From positions 1-14,337 of the forward strand of contig DAOWEV010000093.1 in NCBI GenBank assembly GCA_030638325.1: a stretch of DNA of 14,337 bases. Direction: 5' to 3'. The translations under genes and the position numbers were made by a program. Source of the DNA: Bacteroidales bacterium (lineage in GTDB: Bacteria; Bacteroidota; Bacteroidia; Bacteroidales; JAGOPY01). Numbering within the stretch: the stretch's first letter is position 1; every line of letters starts with the position of its first letter. The notes beneath the pieces were generated by a model. It was given only the letters and a program-made list of their open reading frames with translations. It was not told where the DNA came from and searched no databases. Below are positions 7,597 through 14,337 of this stretch, one piece after another.

Positions 7597-7709
7597 TGAG
7601 AGGTGAGAGTTGAGAGCTGAGAGTTGAGAGCTGAGAGCTGAGAGTTGAGGGACTGAGAGGCTGAGGGACTGAGAGACTGAGAGACTGAGGGACTGAGGGA
7701 TTGAGGGGG
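7597..7709. repeat. Tandem array: seven heptamers then eight octamers
   Basis: From 7597 to 7645 the unit TGAGAGN repeats seven times without a gap (N = G, T or C). From 7646 to 7709 the unit becomes eight bases, TGAGNGNN (mostly TGAGGGAC or TGAGAGAC), repeating eight times. Every unit starts with TGAG, so the array changes period by one base partway. It does not encode a protein in any sensible frame. Arrays of this type are scattered between genes in many Bacteroidota genomes. Confidence 0.88.
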
Positions 7710-7713
7710 TGCC

Positions 7714-7825
7714 GGCAGATTGCTTCGCTACGCTCGCAATACCCTGTCTTCGTTGTAAGCATCATTACGAAAGTAAGCTATGAAAAAGGACTTTGCGAGG
7801 AGCGAAGCTACGAAGCAATCTGTCG
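7714..7825. repeat. Imperfect inverted repeat, dispersed palindromic element
   Basis: The left arm CAGATTGCTTCG (7716-7727) is exactly complementary in reverse to CGAAGCAATCTG (7811-7822). Inward of these, CGCTCGCAA on the left and TTGCGAGGAGCG on the right continue the pairing with small gaps. About 55-60 bases of unrelated sequence lie between the arms. The arm sequence is of the kind seen scattered between genes in many bacterial genomes. No transposase is present, so a MITE- or REP-like dispersed element is the likely explanation. Confidence 0.7.
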
Positions 7826-7847
7826 ACACCATCCCGTCAACTGTCAC

Positions 7848-7900
7848 CTCGGACTCCGAACTTCCGACTCCGGACTTCGGACTTCGGACTTCGGACTTCC
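7848..7900. repeat. CGGACTT heptamer array
   Basis: Four perfect tandem copies of CGGACTT occupy 7871-7898, preceded by degenerate copies (CGGACTC, CGAACTT, CGACTC) from 7849. The same unit recurs in reverse complement after sucB (12409-12463), so this is a dispersed repeat family. Confidence 0.85.
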
Positions 7901-7955
7901 AAAATAATGACATCAAATTTATTGGCCAATTTATCAGTTTATTTAATTAATAATA

Positions 7956-7963
7956 TATATTTG
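7956..7963 (+). promoter_or_regulatory. Candidate -7 box of ferredoxin promoter
   Basis: TATATTTG matches TAnnTTTG and is followed by CAC, as is the box before sucA. It lies 37 nt before the ferredoxin ATG, so the leader would be about 30 nt. No convincing -33 TTG is present at the normal distance. Confidence 0.55.
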
Positions 7964-8000
7964 CACAAATTTTTTAATTAATCATATTAATTTTTGAGTT

Positions 8001-8168
8001 ATGGCTTACAAAATCACTGATGATTGCACAGCATGTGGTACATGCATCGACGAATGCCCTGTAGAAGCTATTACAGAAGGCGATATTTATGTAATCGATC
8101 CTGAAATTTGTACTGACTGTGGTGCATGTGCTGACGTTTGTCCGGTAGATGCCATTGAACCCGAATAA
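8001..8168 (+). CDS. 2[4Fe-4S] ferredoxin (clostridial type)
   Basis: A 55-residue protein with two complete CxxCxxCxxxCP motifs: Cys 9, 12, 15, 19 and Cys 37, 40, 43, 47. The two halves are similar (DCTACGTCIDECPVEAI against ICTDCGACADVCPVDAI), the duplicated structure of small bacterial ferredoxins. It is very acidic and contains no insertion or extra helix, as in clostridial-type ferredoxins with two low-potential clusters. It is the obvious candidate partner of KorAB, whose divergent operon begins 561 bp away, although it could serve other ferredoxin enzymes too. It has its own -7 box and its own terminator, so it is a single-gene transcript. The start is the only Met and sits directly before the first motif. 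Function is secure, physiological partner inferred. Confidence 0.97.
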   Translation: MAYKITDDCTACGTCIDECPVEAITEGDIYVIDPEICTDCGACADVCPVDAIEPE

Positions 8169-8197
8169 GGTCAAAAGATCTTATATATTTTCATGAG

Positions 8198-8230
8198 GAG
8201 GTTGCCGCAAGTTGTGGCAACCTCTTTTTT
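8198..8230 (+). terminator. Rho-independent terminator of ferredoxin gene
   Basis: GAGGTTGCC (8198-8206) pairs perfectly with GGCAACCTC (8216-8224); the stem can extend by up to three more pairs into the 9-nt interval. Six T residues follow at 8225-8230. It begins 30 bp after the ferredoxin stop and ends 47 bp before the sucA start, separating the two transcripts. Confidence 0.92.
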
Positions 8231-8245
8231 ATGCCACATATTTTG

Positions 8246-8253
8246 TATTTTTG
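8246..8253 (+). promoter_or_regulatory. Candidate -7 box of sucAB promoter
   Basis: TATTTTTG followed by CAC matches the Bacteroidota -7 consensus TAnnTTTG. It lies just after the ferredoxin terminator and 24 nt before the sucA ATG. The -33 position would fall in the terminator T-run and shows no TTG. Confidence 0.55.
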
Positions 8254-8277
8254 CACTGCATCATTTCGCCTGAGCAA

Positions 8278-11079
8278 ATGGATAAATTCTCATACTTAAA
8301 TAACATTGATCTTGAGCTGTTAGAAGATCAATATCAAAAGTTTTTAAAAGATCCCGGATTGATAGAGAAAAGCTGGCGTCATTTTTTCGAGGGATTTGAA
8401 TTTTCCCGAAAGCATTATGAAGGTCCGGAAGATCATGATACTTATCCAGCCGAATTCAAAGTTATCAATCTCATCAACGGCTACAGGCAACGCGGCCATC
8501 TGTTTACGAAAACCAACCCGGTAAGAACCCGGAGAAAATATACACCTACACTTGACATTGAGAATTTCGGACTCTCAAAAGATGATCTCATGAAGAAGTT
8601 CAAGGCCGGGAATGAAATAGGCATTGGTACTGCAACATTGAGCGGGATTATCGATCATCTTGAGCAAACGTATTGTCAGTCGGTTGGCGCAGAATTTTAT
8701 TATATCCGGAAACCCGGGATCAACGCATGGCTGAGGACCAAGATGGAGAAGTCCAGGAATTCCATGAGTTTTACCCGGGAAGATCACAAATACATACTCC
8801 GGAACTTATCCCGTGCTGTTCTGTTTGAGAAATTTATCCACAAGCGGTTCCCAGGGCAGAAGCGGTTTTCACTGGAAGGGGCAGAGGCACTGATACCCGG
8901 ACTGGATGCCATCATGGAAAAAGGCGCTGAACTGGGAGTTGAAGAGTTTGTTATAGGCATGCCGCATCGCGGCAGGCTGAATGTGCTGGCCAATATACTG
9001 CGCAAACCCTATAAGGACATTTTCAGTGAGTTCTCTGGGAAGACATACAGCGATGAACATTTACTCGGGGATGTTAAATATCACCTGGGATTTACACATG
9101 AGCGAGAAACCACCACCGGGAAGAGGGTCAAGCTCACCCTGGCTCCAAACCCTTCTCATCTTGAAGCTGTTGATCCTGTGGTGGAAGGTATCGTCCGGGC
9201 CAGGATTGATGAAGACTACAAAGGAGATTTTACCAAGATCGCACCGGTTCTCATACATGGCGATGCCTCTATCGCCGGACAGGGAATTGTTTATGAGCTG
9301 CTCCAGATGTCAGAACTGCCCGGGTACAGAACCGGGGGCACCATTCACATCGTAGTCAATAACCAAATTGGATTTACTACCAATTACCTGGACGGCAGAT
9401 CAAGTACCTATTGTACAGATGTTGCCAAAACTACCTTATCGCCGGTTTTTCATGTCAATGGCGACGATGTTGAGGCACTTGTGTACACCATACAATTTGC
9501 CATGGAATTCAGGCAAAAGTTCCACAAAGATGTATTTATCGACCTGCTCTGCTATAGGAAATATGGTCATAGTGAAGGGGATGAGCCACGGTTTACACAG
9601 CCTGTACTTTATAAAATTATCGAAAACCATCCAAACCCTCTTGAAATTTACAGGAAGCACCTGCTTGAAAAAAACCTTGTCTCCCCGGATTACCCGGAAA
9701 ACCTTGAAGAAAGGATCAACCATACACTGGATGGAAGCCTGGCCGAAGCCAAAAAAGAACCAACCACAAACATCAGCAACTTCTTACACGATATCTGGAA
9801 AGATATCAGCAAAGCCACTGACAACGACTTTAACAGGTCTCCTGACACAGGAGTGCCAAAGACAACCCTGAAAAGGATTGGAAAAAAAATAGCAGATTAT
9901 CCGGCGGATGTAAAGATTTTCAGAAAGTTGATAAAGTTACAGGAAGCCAGGTTGAAAATGGTAACCGGGGCAGAAATACTGGATTGGGGCATGGCCGAAT
10001 TACTGGCTTACGGCACATTGTTAGAAGAAGGAGTCCCGGTCAGGGTGAGCGGACAGGATGTGATCAGGGGAACCTTTTCACACCGGCATGCAGAATTAAA
10101 GATCGAAGACTCCGAAAGGGAATTTATTCCGCTTAATAATATCAGTAAGAAGCAGGCAAAATTCGAGATCTACAATTCACCATTATCGGAATATGGTGTA
10201 TTGGGGTTTGAATATGGGTATGCCCTGTCTTCTCCATACAGCCTCACAATCTGGGAAGCACAATTTGGAGATTTCGGGAATGGCGCCCAGATCATTTACG
10301 ACCAGTTTATAAGCAGTGCCGAAGACAAATGGAACGTAATGAACGACCTTGTGGTTTTGCTTCCCCATGGTTATGAAGGACAAGGCCCCGAGCATTCCAG
10401 TGGCAGAATGGAAAGATTCCTTCTCCTGTGCGCCGATAACAATCTTCAAATCGCCAACTGCAGCACACCTGCTAATTTCTTTCATATTCTGAGGCGACAA
10501 CTGCACCGGGGCTTCAGAAAACCGTTGATCATTTTCACTCCCAAAAGCCTGTTAAGGCATCCGAAATGCATATCAGGTCTTGATGAATTCTCTAAAGGGA
10601 GATTCAGGGAAGTTATTGATGATGATAAAGCAGATCCTGCATTGGTAAAAAAAGTGGTTTTTTGTACAGGTAAGATCTATTATGATCTTTTAGAAGAAAA
10701 AGAAAAGATTGATGCAGAAGATGTCGCACTGATCCGTATAGAGCAACTATACCCTTTGCCTTTAAAGCAAATGAAGGGGATCCTAACTAAATATGATAAG
10801 GCCGTTGAATGGTTCTGGACACAGGAAGAACCGGTCAATATGGGAGCCTGGGCATTTATCCATCAATATTTTACGGAAGTTTCTTTAAGGGTGGTCGCAA
10901 GGCCTGCCAGCGGCAGTCCGGCCACAGGATCCAGTGAATTTCATAAAATGAGGCAACGAAAAATTATCGAAAAAACTTTTGGTGAATGTATTTGCCCGAG
11001 AATTGAAAAGGAATGCCGTATGGTGTGCATTGGCAACCGGTGGCAATCTGCTATTAAAGAATTAAATGTAACTCAATAA
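8278..11079 (+). CDS. sucA: 2-oxoglutarate dehydrogenase E1 component
   Basis: A 933-residue thiamine-diphosphate enzyme that decarboxylates 2-oxoglutarate and succinylates the lipoyl group of E2 (TCA cycle, cytoplasm). I start it at MDKFSYLNN (8278), the typical N-terminus of the family in this phylum. The frame is open back to 8212, but that start lies in the ferredoxin terminator and ahead of the likely promoter. Motifs, numbered from this start: GMPHRGRLNVLANIL from about 227, LAPNPSHLEAVDPVVEG near 288, HGDASIAGQG at 327-336, VVNNQIGFTT near 359 (TPP/Mg binding), and RKYGHSEGDEPRFTQP from about 427. A C-terminal transketolase-like half follows with GQDVIRGTFSHRHA and EAQFGDFGNGAQ. The N-terminal segment (YQKFLKDPGLIEKSWRHFF) is the usual E2-binding region. 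Length is normal for E1o. sucB follows after 31 bp. Confidence 0.96.
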   Translation: MDKFSYLNNIDLELLEDQYQKFLKDPGLIEKSWRHFFEGFEFSRKHYEGPEDHDTYPAEFKVINLINGYRQRGHLFTKTNPVRTRRKYTPTLDIENFGLSKDDLMKKFKAGNEIGIGTATLSGIIDHLEQTYCQSVGAEFYYIRKPGINAWLRTKMEKSRNSMSFTREDHKYILRNLSRAVLFEKFIHKRFPGQKRFSLEGAEALIPGLDAIMEKGAELGVEEFVIGMPHRGRLNVLANILRKPYKDIFSEFSGKTYSDEHLLGDVKYHLGFTHERETTTGKRVKLTLAPNPSHLEAVDPVVEGIVRARIDEDYKGDFTKIAPVLIHGDASIAGQGIVYELLQMSELPGYRTGGTIHIVVNNQIGFTTNYLDGRSSTYCTDVAKTTLSPVFHVNGDDVEALVYTIQFAMEFRQKFHKDVFIDLLCYRKYGHSEGDEPRFTQPVLYKIIENHPNPLEIYRKHLLEKNLVSPDYPENLEERINHTLDGSLAEAKKEPTTNISNFLHDIWKDISKATDNDFNRSPDTGVPKTTLKRIGKKIADYPADVKIFRKLIKLQEARLKMVTGAEILDWGMAELLAYGTLLEEGVPVRVSGQDVIRGTFSHRHAELKIEDSEREFIPLNNISKKQAKFEIYNSPLSEYGVLGFEYGYALSSPYSLTIWEAQFGDFGNGAQIIYDQFISSAEDKWNVMNDLVVLLPHGYEGQGPEHSSGRMERFLLLCADNNLQIANCSTPANFFHILRRQLHRGFRKPLIIFTPKSLLRHPKCISGLDEFSKGRFREVIDDDKADPALVKKVVFCTGKIYYDLLEEKEKIDAEDVALIRIEQLYPLPLKQMKGILTKYDKAVEWFWTQEEPVNMGAWAFIHQYFTEVSLRVVARPASGSPATGSSEFHKMRQRKIIEKTFGECICPRIEKECRMVCIGNRWQSAIKELNVTQ

Positions 11080-11110
11080 TTGAACCTCAACCCTGCAAAA
11101 CTCACGGATT

Positions 11111-12394
11111 ATGATCATAGAGGTTAAAGTACCCAGCCCGGGAGAGTCAATTAATGAAGTCCAGATCGCAAACTGGCTTGTGGAAAATGGTTCATATGTT
11201 GAAAAAGACATGGATATTGTTGAAGTTGACTCCGACAAAGCCACTTTGAGTATCAGCGCAGAGGAGTCCGGTATCATAACAATCCAGGCTGAAGAAGGTG
11301 ATACCATTGATGTGGGTTCAATAATCGCCACCATCGACACACAAGGCAAAGGCGCTCCTTCAGTTCCGGCAAAGCAAGCTGTGGAAAAAAAAATGGAAGC
11401 GATAAAACAAGAAGTTAAAGAAACGCCTCCTCCCGGAGAGAAAAAAGCTGACACATCAAAAGAATCGACAGTAGCGTCCCAGCCTGCAGTTCATCTTTCT
11501 CCCCTGGCTAAAAAACTGTTGGCTGAAAATGATATGACTGAAAAAGACTTTATAGACTTTTTTAAAAAGCTCCGTGCCACGAAAAAGGATGTGGAATTTT
11601 TCCTGTCTGAAAAAGACAAGCTTGTTTCCACACCGGCTCCCGGAACACCTTTCTGGGGAGGCAAACGTGATACAGAGCGGAAAAAAATGTCGATGCTGCG
11701 TCTGAAACTCGCCGAAAGACTGGTTTCTATTAAAAACGAAACCGCTATGCTTACCACTTTCAATGAGGTAAACATGACCCCTATCATGGGCATCAGGAAA
11801 AAATACAAAGAGAGCTTCAAGGAAAAACATGGAGTCTCACTGGGGTTCATGTCATTTTTCACCAAGGCTGTTACGGAAGCACTTCAACTTTTCCCACAGG
11901 TAAATGCACAGATCGACGGAAATGAGATCATCTATCATAATTATGCTGATATTGGTATTGCCGTCAGCTCACCCAAAGGATTAATGGTACCTGTACTGCG
12001 CAATGCTGAAACCATGTCACTTGCCGGTATTGAGCTGAAGATCAAAGAACTCGCTGTCAAAGCAAGGGATAATAAAATCACCCTGGATGAAATGAAAGGG
12101 GGTACGTTTACCATTTCCAACGGGGGGGTTTTCGGCTCCATGCTGTCAACTCCTATTATCAACCCACCTCAAGGCGCTATACTTGGCATGCACAATATAG
12201 TGGAGAGGCCGGTTGCCGTAAATGGAAAAGTGGAAATCCATCCGGTCATGTATCTGGCACTTTCATATGATCACCGGATCATTGACGGGCGGGAATCTGT
12301 GAGCTTTCTTGTGAAGGTGAAAGAGATGCTGGAAGATCCGGTAAAAATGATGTTCAGTGGAAATGAACCTGTTATCAGCTTACTGGAGCTATAG
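11111..12394 (+). CDS. sucB: 2-oxoglutarate dehydrogenase E2 component (dihydrolipoyl succinyltransferase)
   Basis: A 427-residue E2 that passes the succinyl group from E1 to CoA. Residues 1-77 form one lipoyl domain with the modified Lys at K43 in EVDSDKATLS. A charged, Pro/Ala/Lys-rich linker follows (78-127), then a peripheral subunit-binding domain at about 130-165, another linker, and the catalytic domain from about 188 to the end. The active site is YDHRIIDGRESVSF, with His388 and Asp392; the DGRE form is typical of succinyltransferases. The subunit-binding domain keeps normal length (SPLAKKLLAEN start, ATKKDVEFFL end), but the usual glycine-rich loop GTGxGGR reads DFFKKLR at 149-155, which is unusual. 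E3 (lpd) is not in the window. Co-transcribed with sucA; no terminator is obvious after it, only a palindrome without a T-run. Confidence 0.95.
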   Translation: MIIEVKVPSPGESINEVQIANWLVENGSYVEKDMDIVEVDSDKATLSISAEESGIITIQAEEGDTIDVGSIIATIDTQGKGAPSVPAKQAVEKKMEAIKQEVKETPPPGEKKADTSKESTVASQPAVHLSPLAKKLLAENDMTEKDFIDFFKKLRATKKDVEFFLSEKDKLVSTPAPGTPFWGGKRDTERKKMSMLRLKLAERLVSIKNETAMLTTFNEVNMTPIMGIRKKYKESFKEKHGVSLGFMSFFTKAVTEALQLFPQVNAQIDGNEIIYHNYADIGIAVSSPKGLMVPVLRNAETMSLAGIELKIKELAVKARDNKITLDEMKGGTFTISNGGVFGSMLSTPIINPPQGAILGMHNIVERPVAVNGKVEIHPVMYLALSYDHRIIDGRESVSFLVKVKEMLEDPVKMMFSGNEPVISLLEL

Positions 12395-12408
12395 TTTGTT
12401 ATGAGGGT

Positions 12409-12463
12409 AAGTCGGAAGTCCGAAGTCCGAAGTCGGACCCCGAAAGCTTTCGGGGGAAGTCGG
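12409..12463. repeat. AAGTCCG/AAGTCGG heptamer array with embedded palindrome
   Basis: Four contiguous heptamers (AAGTCGG, AAGTCCG, AAGTCCG, AAGTCGG) fill 12409-12436. A fifth (AAGTCGG) lies at 12457-12463 after the palindrome. They are the reverse complement of the CGGACTT family at 7848-7900. Confidence 0.85.
12438..12455. repeat. 18-bp perfect palindrome
   Basis: CCCCGAAAGCTTTCGGGG is self-complementary over all 18 bases and is bracketed by AAGTCGG copies. As RNA it could form a 7-bp stem with an AGCT loop. No T-run follows, so it is not a standard intrinsic terminator for sucB, though it could stabilise the sucAB 3' end. It could equally be simply part of the repeat. Confidence 0.85.
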
Positions 12464-12533
12464 AAGCTATTTACTTTTGGCTTTGAAAATAAACTTGCTA
12501 AAAAAAAGTTTTTATTTTGTAATAGTATAAAAG

Positions 12534-14114
12534 ATGCGAAAAAAAGTTGACTTTCTGGTTATTGGCTCCGGAATTGCCGGGTTAAGCTACGCACTCAAAG
12601 TAGCTGAGCATGGAAACGTTTGTCTTGTCACAAAGTCAAATGCAGCCGAAACTGCCACAAAGTATGCACAGGGGGGGATAGCGGCTGTAATGTACACTCC
12701 GGATACTTATGATAAACACATCCGGGATACCATGATAGCCGGTGATGAGTTGTCAAATCCTGAAATTGTCAGGCTCACTATCAGGGAATCTACAGAGCGG
12801 ATAAAGGAATTGATTGAATGGGGCGCCCAGTTCGATAAGGAAGCCTCCGGTAAATATGATCTGGCAATGGAAGGAGGACACTCAGAACATCGTGTATTCC
12901 ACCACAAAGACCATACGGGACTTGAAATAGAGCGGGCGCTGCTTAAAAAGGCTGAAGAACATCCGAATATTGAAATACTGGAAAATCATTTTACCCTGGA
13001 CATCATCACACAACATCACCTGAACCAGGATGTAAACCGCAGGACACCTGATATTACCTGCTACGGGGCTTATGTCCTGAACCCGGAAACACAGGAGATC
13101 CATACCATCCTGGGAAAGATCACCTTGTTGGCTACCGGGGGCGCCGGTATGGTTTACAATACGACCACCAATCCAAATATTGCCACCGGCGATGGCATAG
13201 CGATGGTTTACAGGGCGAAAGGGCAGGTTGAAAATATGGAGTTTATCCAGTTCCATCCAACCTCTCTTTACAACCCCGGAGAGAAACCTTCATTTTTGAT
13301 CACAGAGGCCTTGAGAGGTTATGGCGCTGTGTTAAAAACACACAATGAAAACGAGTTCATGGATCATTACGACGAGCGGGGCTCTCTTGCGCCAAGAGAT
13401 ATTGTTGCCCGGGCCATTGACAATGAAATGAAGCTTGGTGGCGAGGATCATGTATATCTCGATTGCCGGCACCTGGATTCAAATGGACTGATCAAGAACT
13501 TTCCGACCATTTATGCTAAATGCCTGAGTATCGGTATTGATATTACCAAAGAAATGATCCCTGTTGTACCCGCAGCCCATTATTTTTGTGGTGGCATCAA
13601 GGTAGATGAATACGCCAGCACTTCAATCCGGAACCTGTATGCTTCAGGAGAATGTGCCTCAACCGGGCTTCATGGAGCCAACAGGCTGGCTTCTAACTCA
13701 TTATTGGAGTCTGCAGTATTTTCGCACAGGGCCAGTATTGACGCTATAAAACATGTTAAAGAACTTCATTATTGTGATAATATTCCAGACTGGAATGCTG
13801 AAGGAACGGTACTCAATGAAGAGATGATACTGATTACACAAAGCTATAAGGAAGTCCAGACTATCATGAGCTCATATGTCGGTATTGTGCGTTCTGATCT
13901 CAGGTTGAAACGGGCCCTCGACCGTTTGGAGATCATTTACCGTGAAACTGATGAACTGTATGAAAAATCAATCCTTACAGTCAGGATCTGTGAATTGAGA
14001 AACTTACTGAATGTTGCTTACCTCGTCATTAAAATGGCAATGCAACGTAAAGAAAGCCGGGGGTTACATTACTCTCTGGATTACCCGAAGCATATTGAAG
14101 ATCAAAACGATTGA
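12534..14114 (+). CDS. nadB: L-aspartate oxidase
   Basis: A 526-residue FAD enzyme that oxidises L-aspartate to iminoaspartate, the first step of de novo NAD synthesis (NadA then makes quinolinate). The FAD-binding GxGxxG is FLVIGSGIAGLSYAL near 7-21, followed by TKYAQGGIAAV. Active-site segments typical of NadB are GGHSEHRVFHHKDHTG (about 115-130), ATGGAGMVY, GQVENMEFIQFHPTSL, LRGYGAVL and APRDIVARAID. The C-terminal half has AAHYFCGGIKVDEYASTSIRNLYASGECASTGLHGANRLASNSLLE. The Arg and His positions expected of the succinate dehydrogenase/aspartate oxidase family are present, and the length is that of NadB. A fumarate reductase flavoprotein is less likely given the GLHGANRLASNSLLE form and the length. 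It starts 140 bp after sucB, behind the palindrome array. A weak TATTTTG lies upstream. No nadA or nadC is in the window. Confidence 0.95.
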   Translation: MRKKVDFLVIGSGIAGLSYALKVAEHGNVCLVTKSNAAETATKYAQGGIAAVMYTPDTYDKHIRDTMIAGDELSNPEIVRLTIRESTERIKELIEWGAQFDKEASGKYDLAMEGGHSEHRVFHHKDHTGLEIERALLKKAEEHPNIEILENHFTLDIITQHHLNQDVNRRTPDITCYGAYVLNPETQEIHTILGKITLLATGGAGMVYNTTTNPNIATGDGIAMVYRAKGQVENMEFIQFHPTSLYNPGEKPSFLITEALRGYGAVLKTHNENEFMDHYDERGSLAPRDIVARAIDNEMKLGGEDHVYLDCRHLDSNGLIKNFPTIYAKCLSIGIDITKEMIPVVPAAHYFCGGIKVDEYASTSIRNLYASGECASTGLHGANRLASNSLLESAVFSHRASIDAIKHVKELHYCDNIPDWNAEGTVLNEEMILITQSYKEVQTIMSSYVGIVRSDLRLKRALDRLEIIYRETDELYEKSILTVRICELRNLLNVAYLVIKMAMQRKESRGLHYSLDYPKHIEDQND

Positions 14115-14209
14115 TGCAGCTCTTTCAACAGGGGAGATCCTTATTCAATTACGAATTAGTATCATAATTCTGATATTCGTGTTTTTCTTGGCAAGAAATT
14201 ACAAAAAAC

Positions 14210-14330
14210 AATTCCCAAATTCCAAATAATAACCAAATCACAATATTCAAAACTCAAACGGTTTGGGTATTGGAGTTTGAAAATTGGAATTTATTTGGGA
14301 TTTAGTGCTTGGGATTTGGGATTTCTGGTT
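14210..14330. repeat. Imperfect inverted repeat with TTGGGATTT units
   Basis: The left part (14210-14259: ATTCCCAAATTCCAAATAA, then ATTCAAAACTCAAAC) is roughly complementary in reverse to 14261-14303 (GTTTGGGTATTGGAGTTTG, then GGAATTTATTTGGGATTT). The centre is CAAACGGTTTG. TTGGGATTT occurs at 14295, 14309 and 14316. No gene is credible from 14115 to the right edge. The element may extend beyond the window. Confidence 0.7.
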
Positions 14331-14337
14331 TATCCAG

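Larger units (their letters stand above)
7440..8000. other. 561-bp divergent intergenic region filled with repeats
   Basis: This gap between korA and the ferredoxin gene holds the two outward-facing promoter candidates at its ends. Between them lie an AT-rich stretch (7475-7590), a short tandem array (7597-7709), an imperfect inverted repeat (7714-7825) and a CGGACTT array (7848-7900). Small open frames across it translate only repeat sequence and are not credible genes. Confidence 0.75.

Noticed and set aside
7597..7709. Regular repeats that might suggest a CRISPR array
   Set aside because: Units are 7-8 bases and directly adjacent, with no spacers; no cas genes are near.
7580..7981. Several 60-68-residue open frames on both strands between korA and the ferredoxin gene
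   Set aside because: They translate the short-unit arrays and the inverted repeat, overlap one another in opposite directions and show no domain.
8212..8277. Upstream extension of sucA by 22 residues
   Set aside because: It would start inside the ferredoxin terminator and before the candidate promoter; the family N-terminus begins at 8278.
12438..12455. Palindrome as an intrinsic terminator for sucAB
   Set aside because: No T-run follows on the + strand; it is better treated as part of the repeat.
14011..14229. 72-residue frame with a hydrophobic stretch at the 3' end of nadB
   Set aside because: About half of it lies inside nadB in another frame and the rest runs into the repeat; the hydrophobicity comes from AT-rich sequence.

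Overview
The window looks like a chromosomal segment of a Bacteroidota bacterium. Supporting signs are the TAnnTTTG-type -7 promoter boxes in front of three genes, the near absence of Shine-Dalgarno sites (only two clear ones), intergenic runs of the degenerate short-unit repeats typical of that phylum, and the gene content. No RNA gene, CRISPR array or transposase was found. Base composition is uneven: sampled lines in the first ~2.6 kb are very AT-rich, whereas the kor/suc/nadB part is close to half GC.

Left region (1-4334, all + strand): the end of a radical SAM/SPASM protein; a patatin-like phospholipase reduced to its N- and C-terminal ends by an internal deletion; a family 2 glycosyltransferase carrying an extra C-terminal helical domain; a small membrane-anchored helical protein; a small phasin-like protein with a perfect Shine-Dalgarno; and a UbiB/AarF atypical kinase whose start overlaps the phasin-like gene. 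Three adjacent open frames carry amphipathic-helix or phasin-like segments, ending in UbiB. This is the least understood part of the window and suggests a function at a membrane or lipid surface.

Central region (4553-11079 and on to 12394): korA-korB on the minus strand encode a two-subunit 2-oxoacid:ferredoxin oxidoreductase, probably 2-oxoglutarate-specific. Divergent from it is a 55-residue 2[4Fe-4S] ferredoxin, its plausible electron acceptor, closed by a strong terminator. Next come sucA and sucB, the E1 and E2 components of the NAD-linked 2-oxoglutarate dehydrogenase complex. Two routes from 2-oxoglutarate to succinyl-CoA, one yielding reduced ferredoxin and one yielding NADH, therefore sit side by side. 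No E3 (lpd) gene is in the window, and the SucB E3-binding domain has an unusual loop.

Right region (12534-14114): nadB, L-aspartate oxidase for NAD synthesis.

The non-coding stretches are repeat-rich. The 561-bp gap between korA and the ferredoxin holds a heptamer array that turns into an octamer array, an imperfect inverted repeat and a CGGACTT array. The sucB-nadB gap holds the same heptamer family in reverse complement around an 18-bp perfect palindrome. The right edge holds another imperfect inverted repeat with TTGGGATTT units. These look like dispersed genomic repeat families, not genes.
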